Counted from the stretch's first letter, positions 16,563 to 25,220 are shown. The stretch is DNA of 64,000 bases from an uncultured Reyranella sp. (GCF_945957355.1 NZ_CAMFKM010000004.1:62001-126000), one strand, 5' to 3'. The notes: generated from the letters alone by a model not told the origin. A program made the numbers and translations.

Positions 16563-17696
16563 GTGAGTAACTCAGGGATGTTGTTGCGCCTGTCGGGTAG
16601 CCTGCGAGAGGCGCTGGGTACGCGGCGCCGGCAACCGGTCGACGAGTGGGTCGCGGGCGGCAACGGCAGCGAAGCCGAACATCTCTTCCTGCGGGCGACG
16701 ACGCTTTTCCGAACGGGTGACGGCGAGACAGCCATCCGCCTGCTCCGGCAGGCGATCGCGATCGCCCCTGCATTTTCGGATGCGATCGAGGCCGAGGGCG
16801 AAGCTCTCGACATGGGCGGTGACCCGGCCGCGGCCGCAGCCCGCTACGACGAAGCCCGCAGGCTCCGGCAGGTGGGACGGCCCGGGGCTCCCGACCGACA
16901 CTTCGTCCTGCGCCAGCAGGGATCGCACACCGCTGAGATCGTCGCCTACACGAGGGTTCTGAAGTCCCTCAAGAAATTCGCCTTGCCGCACCTCGCGCGC
17001 GGAAATGCCTATCTCGCCGACCGGCAGCCCGAGCTGGCGCTGGCCGACTATGATCGCGCGCTGAAGCTGCATCCGAACTCTCTGGACGCCCTGGCACTGA
17101 AAGGCGAGGCCCTGTCCGCCCTCGGCCAGCACGCCGCCGCGATAGAAGCCCTCGACCGGGTCATCGCCGCCCGGCCGAAGGACGCGGAAGCCCTGAACGC
17201 CCGGGGGATCGCGCACATGGCGCTCGGGCATGTCGACCAGGCCAATGGTGACTGGCGGCAGCAGCTCGGCCTGCTGGCTGGCCGCCCGGCCGCGAGTGCC
17301 TATGTTGCCTTGCGCCTGGCAGACTACGCCGTCGCGCTGCCGCATCTCGAGGCAATGGTTCGGAATGACCGCCGGGATCCCTACTGGGCCCTGTATCTGG
17401 GCACGGCATTGCTTCGGCTGGAGCGTCCCCTGTCAGACAGGGAAACGGTGGACGGCGACTCCTGGGTCTCGTCGCTGCTGGCGCTGCAGGCTGGCAAGGC
17501 TTCCGAATCAGAAGTGATGGCCCGGGCCGACACTGCCGCCCGCCGTGCCGAAGCGCTGTTCCAGCTCGGCGTCGCCGCCCATGCCCGGGACCGGTCCGCC
17601 GCCCGCTCGTATTGGCAGCAGGTAGTGGCCACCGGCCTTCCGACGCTCGTGGAGTACGCAGCAGCCCGCAACGAGCTGGCGCGTTCCGCTTCCTGA
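16563..17696 (+). CDS. TPR-repeat protein
   Basis: A 377-residue protein with several tetratricopeptide repeats, most clearly LARGNAYLADRQPELALADY, ALALKGEALSALGQHAAAIE and ALNARGIAHMALGHVDQANG (about residues 140-240). The N-terminal segment GDGETAIRLLRQAIAIAP is also TPR-like. No signal peptide or membrane segment is seen. GTG at 16563 is taken as the start because AGGAG ends seven bases before it. It is followed 25 bases later by a glycosyltransferase-like gene and is probably co-transcribed with it. TPR proteins beside glycosyltransferases often serve as scaffolds or chain-length partners; that role is only inferred. Confidence 0.8.
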   Translation: MSNSGMLLRLSGSLREALGTRRRQPVDEWVAGGNGSEAEHLFLRATTLFRTGDGETAIRLLRQAIAIAPAFSDAIEAEGEALDMGGDPAAAAARYDEARRLRQVGRPGAPDRHFVLRQQGSHTAEIVAYTRVLKSLKKFALPHLARGNAYLADRQPELALADYDRALKLHPNSLDALALKGEALSALGQHAAAIEALDRVIAARPKDAEALNARGIAHMALGHVDQANGDWRQQLGLLAGRPAASAYVALRLADYAVALPHLEAMVRNDRRDPYWALYLGTALLRLERPLSDRETVDGDSWVSSLLALQAGKASESEVMARADTAARRAEALFQLGVAAHARDRSAARSYWQQVVATGLPTLVEYAAARNELARSAS

Positions 17697-17721
17697 CTGA
17701 TCGCCCGTCACGCGAGGTCCC

Positions 17722-19299
17722 ATGTTTTCCGTCATCATCTACGGCCGCAACGACACGCACGGCTATAACCTGCACAAGCGTGCGGCCATCAGCTTCAATG
17801 CTCTCGCCGAAGTGATGTCGGATCCGGACGACGAGATTCTCTTCGTCGACTACAACACGCCCGACGATCATCCGACGTTTCCGGAGGCGATTCACGACAC
17901 GCTGACCGAGAAGGCCAAGAAGGTCATCCGGATCCTGCGGATTCGCCCCGAGCAGCATGCGCATCTGAAGTCGAAGACCCACCTGGTCGCGCTGGAAGCC
18001 CAGTCGCGCAACGTGGCGCTGCGCCGGTCGAATCCCAGGAACCGGTGGGTCCTCTATACGAACACCGACATGCTTCTGGTTTCGCGCACCCCGGGCGAAT
18101 CGCTCAGCGACATCCTGGGTTCCGTTCCGGATGGCTTCTACCAGATCCCGCGCTTCGAACTGCCGGAGATGCTGTGGGAGGCTGCCTTCGACCGCCGCGA
18201 TCCCGCCGGCAATCTCGAGAAGTTGCGGGACTGGTCGGTCCGCTACCATCTCAACCAGGTCGTCCATAACTTCATGCCGATGAAGTACGATGCGCTGGGT
18301 GATTTCCAGGCAGCGCTTCGCGAGGACATGTTCGCCATCCATGGTTTCGACGAATCGATGCTGCTGGGCTGGCATTGCGATTCGAACCTGGCCGCTCGTC
18401 TCGCCCTGTATCGCGGTCGCGTCGACACGCTGATCGACAAGGTCTTCGGTTATCATTGCGACCATACCCGCGTTGCCGCCGCCAACAACAAGGGCCGGCA
18501 GACGCGGATGAACGACCAGGACCAATATATCTGGAACGTGTCCACGCCTTACGTGCCGGAGCAGGCCGAGAACTGGGGCTGGCCGGATGTAGAGATCGAG
18601 GAAGTGAGGCTCGACCGCGAGACGTCCTACCAGCGCTTCACGGCGGGGTTGGATGCGGCGCTGAAGCCGGCCACGGTGCCGTACACGTCGACGAGCCTCG
18701 AGTGGTTCCTCTACGACGATCTCACCTACGACATCGACCACACGCTGCCCTTCGTGGCCGATCAGATGCTGACCTATCCGCGCTCGACATCGGTGATGAT
18801 CGTCGGGACGCGCAAGGAGTTCGTCGAGCGGTTCCTGACGGCGTGGCGAGCCATGGGATTCACCGGTCCGATCCTGGTGCCGAACGAATGCGAAGGGCTT
18901 CCGTCGGATCTGGAAGGATTGGAGAGGGGCACCTTCGAGGATCTGCTCCCGCGGGCCGAGATGTTCATTTTCGAGTTCGGCCTGGCGACGCAGAGTCCGG
19001 ACGAGCCGATCCGCATAGGACGGCAGGCGGGGCCGCTGGATACCAAGCGCCTCAAGGTCGTCGCCAAGCTGTTCAGGCAGGCGACGTCGACGGAGGCGGA
19101 AACGCGGCCTCCGGGTCGGCGGACCCCGCGTCGCTTCGTCGGCGTCAACGTGATCTACAACCGGTTCTGGCCGCTGTTCACGGACTATGTCGGAGCCAAC
19201 ATCAACCCGTTCTGCAGCCAGGTGCTTGCTGGGCTGCCCCGCGTCGATCCGAGCCTTCGTGGCAAGGTGCTGCGCTTCCGCGGACGTCGCGCGATCTGA
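17722..19299 (+). CDS. Large glycosyltransferase-like protein of unknown function
   Basis: A 525-residue protein with a GT-A-like N-terminal half: FSVIIYGRNDTHGYNLHKRA, EILFVDYNTPDD, and a probable metal motif in WVLYTNTDMLLVS near residue 113, followed by DESMLLGWHCDSNLAARL and FGYHCDHTR. The second half from about residue 315 (TSLEWFLYDDLTYDID, SVMIVGTRKEFVERFL, GPILVPNECEG) looks like a separate Rossmann-like domain that I cannot assign. It shares its N-terminal pattern with the 354-residue protein at 15220-16284. No membrane segments are seen. The gene ends just before a set of hairpins. A role in assembling the island glycan is inferred from context. Confidence 0.65.
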   Translation: MFSVIIYGRNDTHGYNLHKRAAISFNALAEVMSDPDDEILFVDYNTPDDHPTFPEAIHDTLTEKAKKVIRILRIRPEQHAHLKSKTHLVALEAQSRNVALRRSNPRNRWVLYTNTDMLLVSRTPGESLSDILGSVPDGFYQIPRFELPEMLWEAAFDRRDPAGNLEKLRDWSVRYHLNQVVHNFMPMKYDALGDFQAALREDMFAIHGFDESMLLGWHCDSNLAARLALYRGRVDTLIDKVFGYHCDHTRVAAANNKGRQTRMNDQDQYIWNVSTPYVPEQAENWGWPDVEIEEVRLDRETSYQRFTAGLDAALKPATVPYTSTSLEWFLYDDLTYDIDHTLPFVADQMLTYPRSTSVMIVGTRKEFVERFLTAWRAMGFTGPILVPNECEGLPSDLEGLERGTFEDLLPRAEMFIFEFGLATQSPDEPIRIGRQAGPLDTKRLKVVAKLFRQATSTEAETRPPGRRTPRRFVGVNVIYNRFWPLFTDYVGANINPFCSQVLAGLPRVDPSLRGKVLRFRGRRAI

Positions 19300-19304
19300 C
19301 GTAG

Positions 19305-19325
19305 GGGCCGAGCGAAGCTCGGCCC
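19305..19325. repeat. Perfect 9-bp hairpin
   Basis: GGGCCGAGC and GCTCGGCCC separated by GAA, five bases after the stop of the preceding gene. No T tract follows, so it could stabilise the mRNA end or serve in factor-assisted termination. Confidence 0.6.
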
Positions 19326-19340
19326 GTTGAGCGACAGGCT

Positions 19341-19360
19341 GCGGCTTGGCTACAAGCCGC
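19341..19360. repeat. Perfect 8-bp hairpin
   Basis: GCGGCTTG and CAAGCCGC separated by GCTA. It is the second in a series of stem-loops between the large glycosyltransferase-like gene and the UDP-sugar dehydrogenase gene. Confidence 0.55.
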
Positions 19361-19415
19361 CAAGCTTGCAATGTCCGAGAGCGCCGAAGGACGAACAACC
19401 GCCTTATGGCCCTTC

Positions 19416-19436
19416 CGTCGACGTCTTACGTCGACG
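19416..19436. repeat. Perfect 9-bp inverted repeat
   Basis: CGTCGACGT and ACGTCGACG around CTT. It is the third short perfect stem-loop in this gap; each arm is itself close to palindromic (GTCGAC). Confidence 0.55.
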
Positions 19437-19459
19437 CGCTTGTCCGGGAGGGCATGAAA

Positions 19460-19480
19460 AAGCCCGCACGTGGCGGGCTT
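19460..19480 (-). terminator. Intrinsic terminator of the UDP-sugar dehydrogenase gene
   Basis: Read on the minus strand, AAGCCCGC and GCGGGCTT form an 8-bp stem followed directly by further T residues (TTTTT in all counting the stem end). It lies 24 bases after the stop codon of the dehydrogenase gene. Confidence 0.8.
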
Positions 19481-19503
19481 CGTCATCCGATGTGGGCTCG
19501 GTC

Positions 19504-20835
19504 CTACCGGCCCGATCCGAGATAGAGCAGGTCGGCGACCTCCTCGAACTGGTCGGCGGGCAGGGTGCGCCACAGGTCCAGCACGGTCAGGCGCTGGCCG
19601 TCGCGCTTGCACCAGGCCGGCGAGATCTCCTTGTACTGCGGCCAGCCGGTCGCGACGATCAGCAGGTCGCACTCGCGCACCGCCCCTTCGATCGAGGAGC
19701 CGCCGACCACCTTGTCGCCCAGCACGGCCAGCGCCGCATCCTGGGCCAGCGGGTCGTGCACGGTGACGACATAGCCCGCGTCGGCGAGCTTGGCGGCGAG
19801 CTTCACGCTGTGGCTCTCTTCGACGACCGGCGTATGCGGCTTGTAGGAGAGACCGAGAATGGCGATGCGCGTGCCGGCCTTGGCGAACTTGGAGACCAGG
19901 GCGGAAAGACGCTCCACCTGGAAGTTGTTGATGCGGTCGGTCGCCTCGGCCACGTCGGCGCGGGCGCCGATCTTGCGGGCGAAGGCGGCGAAAGCCACGT
20001 TGTCACGCGGGAAGCAGGGGCCGCCATAGCCCATCGCGCCCTTGAGGTACTTCGCGCCGATGCGGGTGTCTGCGCCCAGCGCCTTGGTGACGGCGTCGAC
20101 GTCGGCGCCGGGGATCCGGTCGCAGATGTCGGCCAGCATGTTGGCGTAGGAGATCTTGGTCGTGACGTAGGTGTTCACCGAGATCTTGGTCAGCTCGGCG
20201 TTCACGAAGTTCATGCGCTGCACCGGCGGCTTCTTCTCGCACATCTGCAGGTAGATGGTCTGCAGCATGTCGCCGGCCTTGGCGTCGCTCTCGCCGATCA
20301 GGATCGAGTCGGGGAAGAGCATGTCGCGCACGACGCTGCCCAGAGCGATGAATTCCGGATTATAGCAGAGGCCGAGCTCGGGGCCGACCTTTCGGCCGGA
20401 AGCGGCCTCGAGCGCGTCCTTGATCTCGGTGCCGGTCGTGCCGGGCATCACCGTGCTGGTGATGACGACCATGTGGTAGCCCTTCTTGTTCCTCAGGGCC
20501 TTGCCGAGCGTCTCCATGGCCTGGAGCACGAACCGGTTGGAAAAGAAGCCGGTGCTGTCGGACGGCGTCGGCACGATGACGAAGCTGGCGTCGCTCTTCT
20601 GGATCGCCTCATTGGCGTCCATGGTCGCCGAGAGGCGCTCCTTGTTGGCTGCGATCAGCTCGTTGAGTTGCGGCTCGACGATCGGCATCTTGCCGGCGTT
20701 CATGGCGTCGACGAGCGTCTTGTTCACATCGAGGCCAATCACGGTGAAGCCGCGGCTGGCGAGGACTGCCGCGAGCGGCGCACCGAGCTTACCGAGACCG
20801 ACGACCGAAACGCGGGGCAGAGTTGCTGAGGTCAT
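19504..20835 (-). CDS. UDP-glucose / UDP-N-acetylmannosamine dehydrogenase family (nucleotide-sugar dehydrogenase)
   Basis: A 443-residue NAD-dependent enzyme that oxidises C6 of a UDP-sugar to the uronic acid in two steps. The N-terminal Rossmann site is VSVVGLGKLGAPLAAVLAS. The catalytic Cys lies in GYGGPCFPRDNVAFAAFA, and the central Lys/Asn segment is AELTKISVNTYVTTKISYAN. The C-terminal UDP-binding domain has ILGLSYKPHTPVVEES and VHDPLA. ATGs at 20841 and 20835 are both possible; 20835 has GGA at a better distance. It diverges from pepA and ends at a terminator, so it is transcribed alone. It would supply a uronic-acid donor to the island. The exact UDP-sugar is not determined. Confidence 0.9.
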   Translation of the reverse strand: MTSATLPRVSVVGLGKLGAPLAAVLASRGFTVIGLDVNKTLVDAMNAGKMPIVEPQLNELIAANKERLSATMDANEAIQKSDASFVIVPTPSDSTGFFSNRFVLQAMETLGKALRNKKGYHMVVITSTVMPGTTGTEIKDALEAASGRKVGPELGLCYNPEFIALGSVVRDMLFPDSILIGESDAKAGDMLQTIYLQMCEKKPPVQRMNFVNAELTKISVNTYVTTKISYANMLADICDRIPGADVDAVTKALGADTRIGAKYLKGAMGYGGPCFPRDNVAFAAFARKIGARADVAEATDRINNFQVERLSALVSKFAKAGTRIAILGLSYKPHTPVVEESHSVKLAAKLADAGYVVTVHDPLAQDAALAVLGDKVVGGSSIEGAVRECDLLIVATGWPQYKEISPAWCKRDGQRLTVLDLWRTLPADQFEEVADLLYLGSGR

Positions 20836-20991
20836 TTCCATGTCCGTTTTGAAGGCCGGTACTGATACTGGCGCCAGCGGCCGGATGCCACCCCGATTTT
20901 GCAGGGGCAGTCGGGGTAAACACCGCTTGCGCGCTCCCGTCGCAGGGGCGAAAAATCGTGTGCAATCAAGCGCCAAGCGCAGGGGAACTGG

Positions 20992-22485
20992 ATGAAAGTG
21001 GAGTTTTCGGCCTTTCCGAAGGCCTTTGCGGGCAATGTCGCGGTCTTCGTCGGTGACGACAAGCAGCTCCTGGCGACCGCCCAGTCTGTCGATGCACAGA
21101 CCGGGGGTGCCGTAGCCCGGGCTTTCGAAGGCGGCCGCTTCACGGGCGCCAAGGGGCAGACCCAGACCGTGCTTGGCCATTCCGGCGATATTGCACGGCT
21201 TCTGCTACTGGGCGTCGGCAAGGGCAAGGAGCTGGATGCCCGGGCAGCCGAGGGGCTGGGCGGTGTGATCGCCGCCGAAGCCAATGCCGCGGGCCATACG
21301 GCCGTCACGGTGGTCGTCGACCCGGTGAAGGGCAGCCGCCTGTCGCCGGCCCAGATCGCAGCCCATATCGCCCTGGGCATCCGGCTGCGCAACTACCGTT
21401 TCGACAAGTACAAGACCAAGGACAAGCCGGAGCAGAAGCTGTCGCTCCAGCAGGTCACCATCGTCCTGGCCGGTCCCGCCGACGCGCGGAAGGCCTATGC
21501 GCAGCTCGAACCGGTGGTCGATGCCGTGTTCCTCACGCGCGACCTGGTGAGCGAGCCGCCGAACGTCCTCTACCCCGTGGAGTTCGCCCGTCGCGCCAAG
21601 GAGCTCACCAAGCTCGGCGTGAAGGTCGAGATCCTGGGCGAGGCCGAGATGAAGAAGCTCGGCATGGAGACCTTGCTGGCTGTCGGACAGGGCAGCGGAC
21701 GCGACTCCCAGCTCCTGGTCATGACCTGGATGAACGGTCCCAAGGGCCAGGCGCCGGTGGCGCTGATCGGCAAGGGCGTATGCTTCGACACCGGCGGCAT
21801 CTCGCTCAAGCCGGCCGCCGGCATGGAAGACATGAAGTGGGACATGGGTGGCGCCGGCGCCGTAACGGGCGCCATGAGGCTGATCGCTGGCCGCAAGGCC
21901 AAGGCGAACGTCGTGGCGGTGTGCGCGCTCGTCGAGAACATGCCCGACGGCAATGCCCAGCGTCCGGGCGACGTCGTGAAGTCGATGTCGGGCCAGACGG
22001 TCGAGGTCATCAACACCGACGCCGAAGGCCGCCTGATCCTGTGCGACGCCATGTGGTATGCGCAGGAGAAGTTCAAGCCTCAGGCGATGATCGAGCTGTC
22101 GACCCTGACCGGCGCGATCATCGTGGCGCTGGGCCACGAGCGGGCCGGCCTGTTCTGCAACAACACGCAGCTCTCCAACCGCCTGCGCGCGGCCGGCTCG
22201 GGCATCGGCGAAAAACTGTGGCGCATGCCGCTCGGGCCCAAGTACGACAAGCTGATCGAGTCTGAAATCGCCGACATGAAGAATGTCGGTGGCGGCCGCG
22301 ACGGCGGCTCGATCACGGCGGCGCAGTTCCTGCAGCGCTTCGTGCAGGACGGCGTCGCCTGGGCGCATATCGACATCGCGGGCGTTGCCTGGTCGGGCAA
22401 GGGCGATGTCACGACGCCCAAGGGTGCGACGGCGTTCGGCGTGCGCCTGCTCGACCGGCTGATTGCCGAGAACTACGAGCGCTGA
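20992..22485 (+). CDS. pepA: Leucyl aminopeptidase PepA
   Basis: Cytosolic M17-family dizinc aminopeptidase of 497 residues, the usual length. The catalytic C-terminal domain shows LIGKGVCFDTGGISLKP, DMGGAGAVTGAM and the signature NTDAEGRLILCDA with its metal ligands, then STLTGAIIVALG. The ATG at 20992 follows GGGGAACTGG. holC starts 7 bases after the stop, an arrangement conserved in many proteobacteria. In many alphaproteobacteria the divergent neighbour of pepA is lptF; here it is a UDP-sugar dehydrogenase gene at the end of the sugar island. Confidence 0.97.
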   Translation: MKVEFSAFPKAFAGNVAVFVGDDKQLLATAQSVDAQTGGAVARAFEGGRFTGAKGQTQTVLGHSGDIARLLLLGVGKGKELDARAAEGLGGVIAAEANAAGHTAVTVVVDPVKGSRLSPAQIAAHIALGIRLRNYRFDKYKTKDKPEQKLSLQQVTIVLAGPADARKAYAQLEPVVDAVFLTRDLVSEPPNVLYPVEFARRAKELTKLGVKVEILGEAEMKKLGMETLLAVGQGSGRDSQLLVMTWMNGPKGQAPVALIGKGVCFDTGGISLKPAAGMEDMKWDMGGAGAVTGAMRLIAGRKAKANVVAVCALVENMPDGNAQRPGDVVKSMSGQTVEVINTDAEGRLILCDAMWYAQEKFKPQAMIELSTLTGAIIVALGHERAGLFCNNTQLSNRLRAAGSGIGEKLWRMPLGPKYDKLIESEIADMKNVGGGRDGGSITAAQFLQRFVQDGVAWAHIDIAGVAWSGKGDVTTPKGATAFGVRLLDRLIAENYER

Positions 22486-22492
22486 TCCGCCG

Positions 22493-22945
22493 ATGGCGAC
22501 CGAGGTCAATTTCTATCACCTGACCCGGTCCTCGCTGGAAGACACGCTGCCGCGCCTGCTGACCAAGACCTTGCAGGCGGGGGAGCGGGCTGTCGTGCTG
22601 CTGGGATCGGCGGAGCGGGTGGATGCCTTGAACACCCATCTCTGGACCTACGATCCCAACGGCTTCCTGCCGCACGGCGCGGCGCGCGATGGCGAGGCCG
22701 ATCGCCAGCCCGTCTGGCTGACGCATGTCGACGAGAACCCAAACGGGGCAGCGTTCCTCTTCGTCGCCGATCGCGCCAGGTCGGAGAAGGTCGGCGACTA
22801 CAAGCGCTGCTTCGAATTGTTCGACGGCCGGGACGACACCGCCGTCGCCGACGCCCGCGAGCGCTGGAAGGCCTACAAGACCGCAGGCCACCTGCTTGCC
22901 TACTGGCAGCAGACCGACACCGGCGGTTGGGAGAAAAAGGCCTGA
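22493..22945 (+). CDS. holC: DNA polymerase III chi subunit
   Basis: The chi subunit links the clamp-loader complex (through psi) to SSB at the replication fork. The 150-residue length and motifs fit: NFYHLTRSSLEDTLPRLL at the N-terminus, RAVVLLGSAERVDALN, LWTYDPNGFLPHG and PVWLTH. The ATG at 22493 lies 7 bases after pepA and gives the family N-terminus. The gene ends two bases before the convergent FkbM-type gene. Confidence 0.93.
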   Translation: MATEVNFYHLTRSSLEDTLPRLLTKTLQAGERAVVLLGSAERVDALNTHLWTYDPNGFLPHGAARDGEADRQPVWLTHVDENPNGAAFLFVADRARSEKVGDYKRCFELFDGRDDTAVADARERWKAYKTAGHLLAYWQQTDTGGWEKKA

Positions 22946-22946
22946 G

Positions 22947-24032
22947 CTAACGCCTGTCGCGCGGCCTCAGATAGGCCTGCCACGCCGCGACGAGACGCTC
23001 ACGCAAGGGGATCGGCCCCTCGGGCCGGTAGAAATCCGGCGGATCGGATTCGAAGCGGGCCATGTAGCTGCGATAATCGAGCGGTCGGGCCCGGTCGCCC
23101 TGCGCCTGGGCGGCCAGCAGGTCGAGGCCGCGGTCGACTTCGATGACTGGCTTCAGCCTGTCGCGGCAGCCGAGCAGAAGCTCGGCGGCGGCATCGGGCA
23201 CGTCCCAGGCCGACAGGATCGCCGCCAGCTTGGCCACTTTCTCGGCGCTGAGGCTCGCAAGCTTCGACGGACCGTTTGGACCCAGCAGATCGAGGGCGTA
23301 GTAGGCCTCGCCTTGGAAGGGGCGGCCGGAATGCGTCTCGGCCGGCGTCGGCCAGATGTAGCGGGCTGGCAGCGCGCGCGAGGAGTAGTTGCGCACGTCG
23401 AGCCGGAAGAGATCGAAGCCGTGACGGCGCATGAACCGGTCGGTGTTGTGGAAGGAGTGCTCGTCGGCGGCCCCGTCACCCACGAAATTCACTTCCATCT
23501 GCACGGCCAGCAGGTTCGGCGGCAGGCGCCCTTCGAAGCTCTGCAGGATCTGCCAGTCGATGCCGTCGGTATCGATCTTCATGTAGTCGAGATCGGTCCA
23601 GCCACGTTCCGCGAGAAGGTCGGGCACGACCATCGGCTTGTTCGGATCGGCGAGCCCGGTCAGTTCCCAGGCATTGTGCCGGAGCTGTTCCTCGGTCGAC
23701 GCGGTCCGCAGCTTTGCGTCGCGGATCTCGCGCGTGCGCATGAAGCTCATGCGGTCGCGCATCTTCATGATCAGCGGCGCCGCCGGGCCGGCCGACAGGT
23801 CGATCGGCGTGTCGGCACGCGGGCTCACGAACGCGGCCACGTAGGAGACGTCGGGGTTCTTTTCCTCCGAGGTGAGGCGTTGGCATTCGCTGGCGCTGGC
23901 GTCGATGCCAAGCGCCTTCAGCTTCCCGCCGAAGGCGCGCCACTTCGGATCGAGGCCGCCGGAGCAGCCGATGTCCAGCAGCGCGAACCGTTCCGCCTTC
24001 AGCCCTTGGGCGACGAACGCCGGGAACGACAT
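22947..24032 (-). CDS. FkbM-family methyltransferase, second copy
   Basis: A 361-residue protein with a SAM-binding site FALLDIGCSGGLDPKW near the N-terminus and the FkbM motif DLDYMKIDTDGIDWQILQ, in which the usual Glu-Gly is Asp-Gly. The C-terminal 100 residues are helical and unassigned. It is unlike the FkbM protein at 627-1670 in length and domain layout, so it is not a simple duplicate. It starts 13 bases after the cyclase-family gene ends, so the two may share a transcript. Its substrate cannot be inferred from its neighbours. Confidence 0.8.
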   Translation of the reverse strand: MSFPAFVAQGLKAERFALLDIGCSGGLDPKWRAFGGKLKALGIDASASECQRLTSEEKNPDVSYVAAFVSPRADTPIDLSAGPAAPLIMKMRDRMSFMRTREIRDAKLRTASTEEQLRHNAWELTGLADPNKPMVVPDLLAERGWTDLDYMKIDTDGIDWQILQSFEGRLPPNLLAVQMEVNFVGDGAADEHSFHNTDRFMRRHGFDLFRLDVRNYSSRALPARYIWPTPAETHSGRPFQGEAYYALDLLGPNGPSKLASLSAEKVAKLAAILSAWDVPDAAAELLLGCRDRLKPVIEVDRGLDLLAAQAQGDRARPLDYRSYMARFESDPPDFYRPEGPIPLRERLVAAWQAYLRPRDRR

Positions 24033-24045
24033 CGCGACGACGCGC

Positions 24046-25083
24046 TCAGACCGTTGCCACGGGAGTCGCGGGCGAACCGACCGCGCCGGGAAGACGCAGC
24101 GGCGGCGCCGTCAGCAGGAACCGCGAGCGCTTCTTGTCGCGCAGCCACAGCGCCAGGTCCTTCAGCCACCAGATCTCGCCGAGGTTCAGCCCGAGCTTGA
24201 ACAGGCAGTGATTGTGGATCGGCAGCGACGGATGCTCGGCGTCCTCCGGCCCGGGCCGCGCGGGCACCGCCTCGACGCCGTAGTTGTCGGCGATCAATGC
24301 CGAGATCTGGCTGTCGGTGATCCACTGCAGCAGGCGCTTGTCTCGACCGTCGAGCACGCAGCACATCGCGTGCGCGCGCGCCGGGTCGACGTTCTTGTTC
24401 ATCTTCATGATCTCGTCGGTGAACCCGGTGTAGAGCAGCAGCATGTCGCCGGGTTCGACCACGACCTTGTCGGCGTCGAGCACGCGCCTGAAATCGTCGT
24501 AGCTCACATATTTGTGGTCGCGGCCGTAGTGCTTCTCGAGATCGACCAGCACGGCGCGGCCCTGGATCGCCTTGGCCGCCATGTTCTCGACACCGAGCTT
24601 GTGGGCGTAGGAGAGGTGGCCGCAGCCGTCGCGGCCGGCATCCGGCTGAGGACCGACAACATCGGAGCCAGCCTTGAAGCCATTGTAGTAGAGCGGCTCG
24701 GGCACGCCGTCGCCGTCGGCGTCGAACAGGCCGCCGACATGGGCCAGCGTGTCCCACTGCGTCGAATATTGCAGCGTGAGGATCACCCGGTCGTCGCTGG
24801 CGACGTCGACGAACTGCGGATTGAGGCTGTTGGTCAGGAAATTGAAGCGCCAGCCATTCTCGTCGCCCGTGGGAGAAAGTACCGGCGGCAGTCGGCGGGG
24901 GTTCAGCACGTTGCCGCCCGGAAAGTCGAGCGGCAGGCTCAGGCAGAACGAAATCCCTTCCTTCACCTCGGCGATGCCCTCCAGCACCTTCTTCGGCGTG
25001 ATCAGGTTCAGGCGGCCAAGCTGATCGTCGTCGCCCCAGTCTCCCCAGGTCGATCCTTCAGGGCGATGCTTCCAGCGCTTCAT
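24046..25083 (-). CDS. Cyclase-family metal-dependent hydrolase (kynurenine formamidase-like)
   Basis: A 345-residue member of the cyclase (PF04199-type) family, whose best-known members hydrolyse N-formylkynurenine or act on other amides and lactones. Recognisable segments are TLQYSTQWDTLAHVGG, corresponding to the metal-binding HxGTHxD region, GRAVLVDLEKHYG, VVVEPGDMLLLYTGFTDE and SLPIHNHCLFKLGLNLGE. The start at 25083 has GAGGGAG upstream and gives a sensible N-terminus (MKRWKHRPEGSTWGDWG). It diverges from an MFS transporter gene with 137 bases between starts, hinting at shared regulation and transport of its substrate or product. The substrate is not known. Confidence 0.82.
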   Translation of the reverse strand: MKRWKHRPEGSTWGDWGDDDQLGRLNLITPKKVLEGIAEVKEGISFCLSLPLDFPGGNVLNPRRLPPVLSPTGDENGWRFNFLTNSLNPQFVDVASDDRVILTLQYSTQWDTLAHVGGLFDADGDGVPEPLYYNGFKAGSDVVGPQPDAGRDGCGHLSYAHKLGVENMAAKAIQGRAVLVDLEKHYGRDHKYVSYDDFRRVLDADKVVVEPGDMLLLYTGFTDEIMKMNKNVDPARAHAMCCVLDGRDKRLLQWITDSQISALIADNYGVEAVPARPGPEDAEHPSLPIHNHCLFKLGLNLGEIWWLKDLALWLRDKKRSRFLLTAPPLRLPGAVGSPATPVATV

Positions 25084-25220
25084 GATGCGTTTCTCCCTCT
25101 TGCCGGCGGGGACACTACAAGGCCCGCTGCAGCGCGTCATTACGTGCGCATGGCTCCCCCCATGCATTTGCGGAAACGTTCGCCATGCGGATCGCTTATG
25201 ATGCGTCGGAAGAGGTGTCC

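Noticed and set aside
470..20990. Sugar island as an integrative mobile element
   Set aside because: No integrase, transposase, tRNA edge or flanking direct repeat was found; transfer is possible but not shown.
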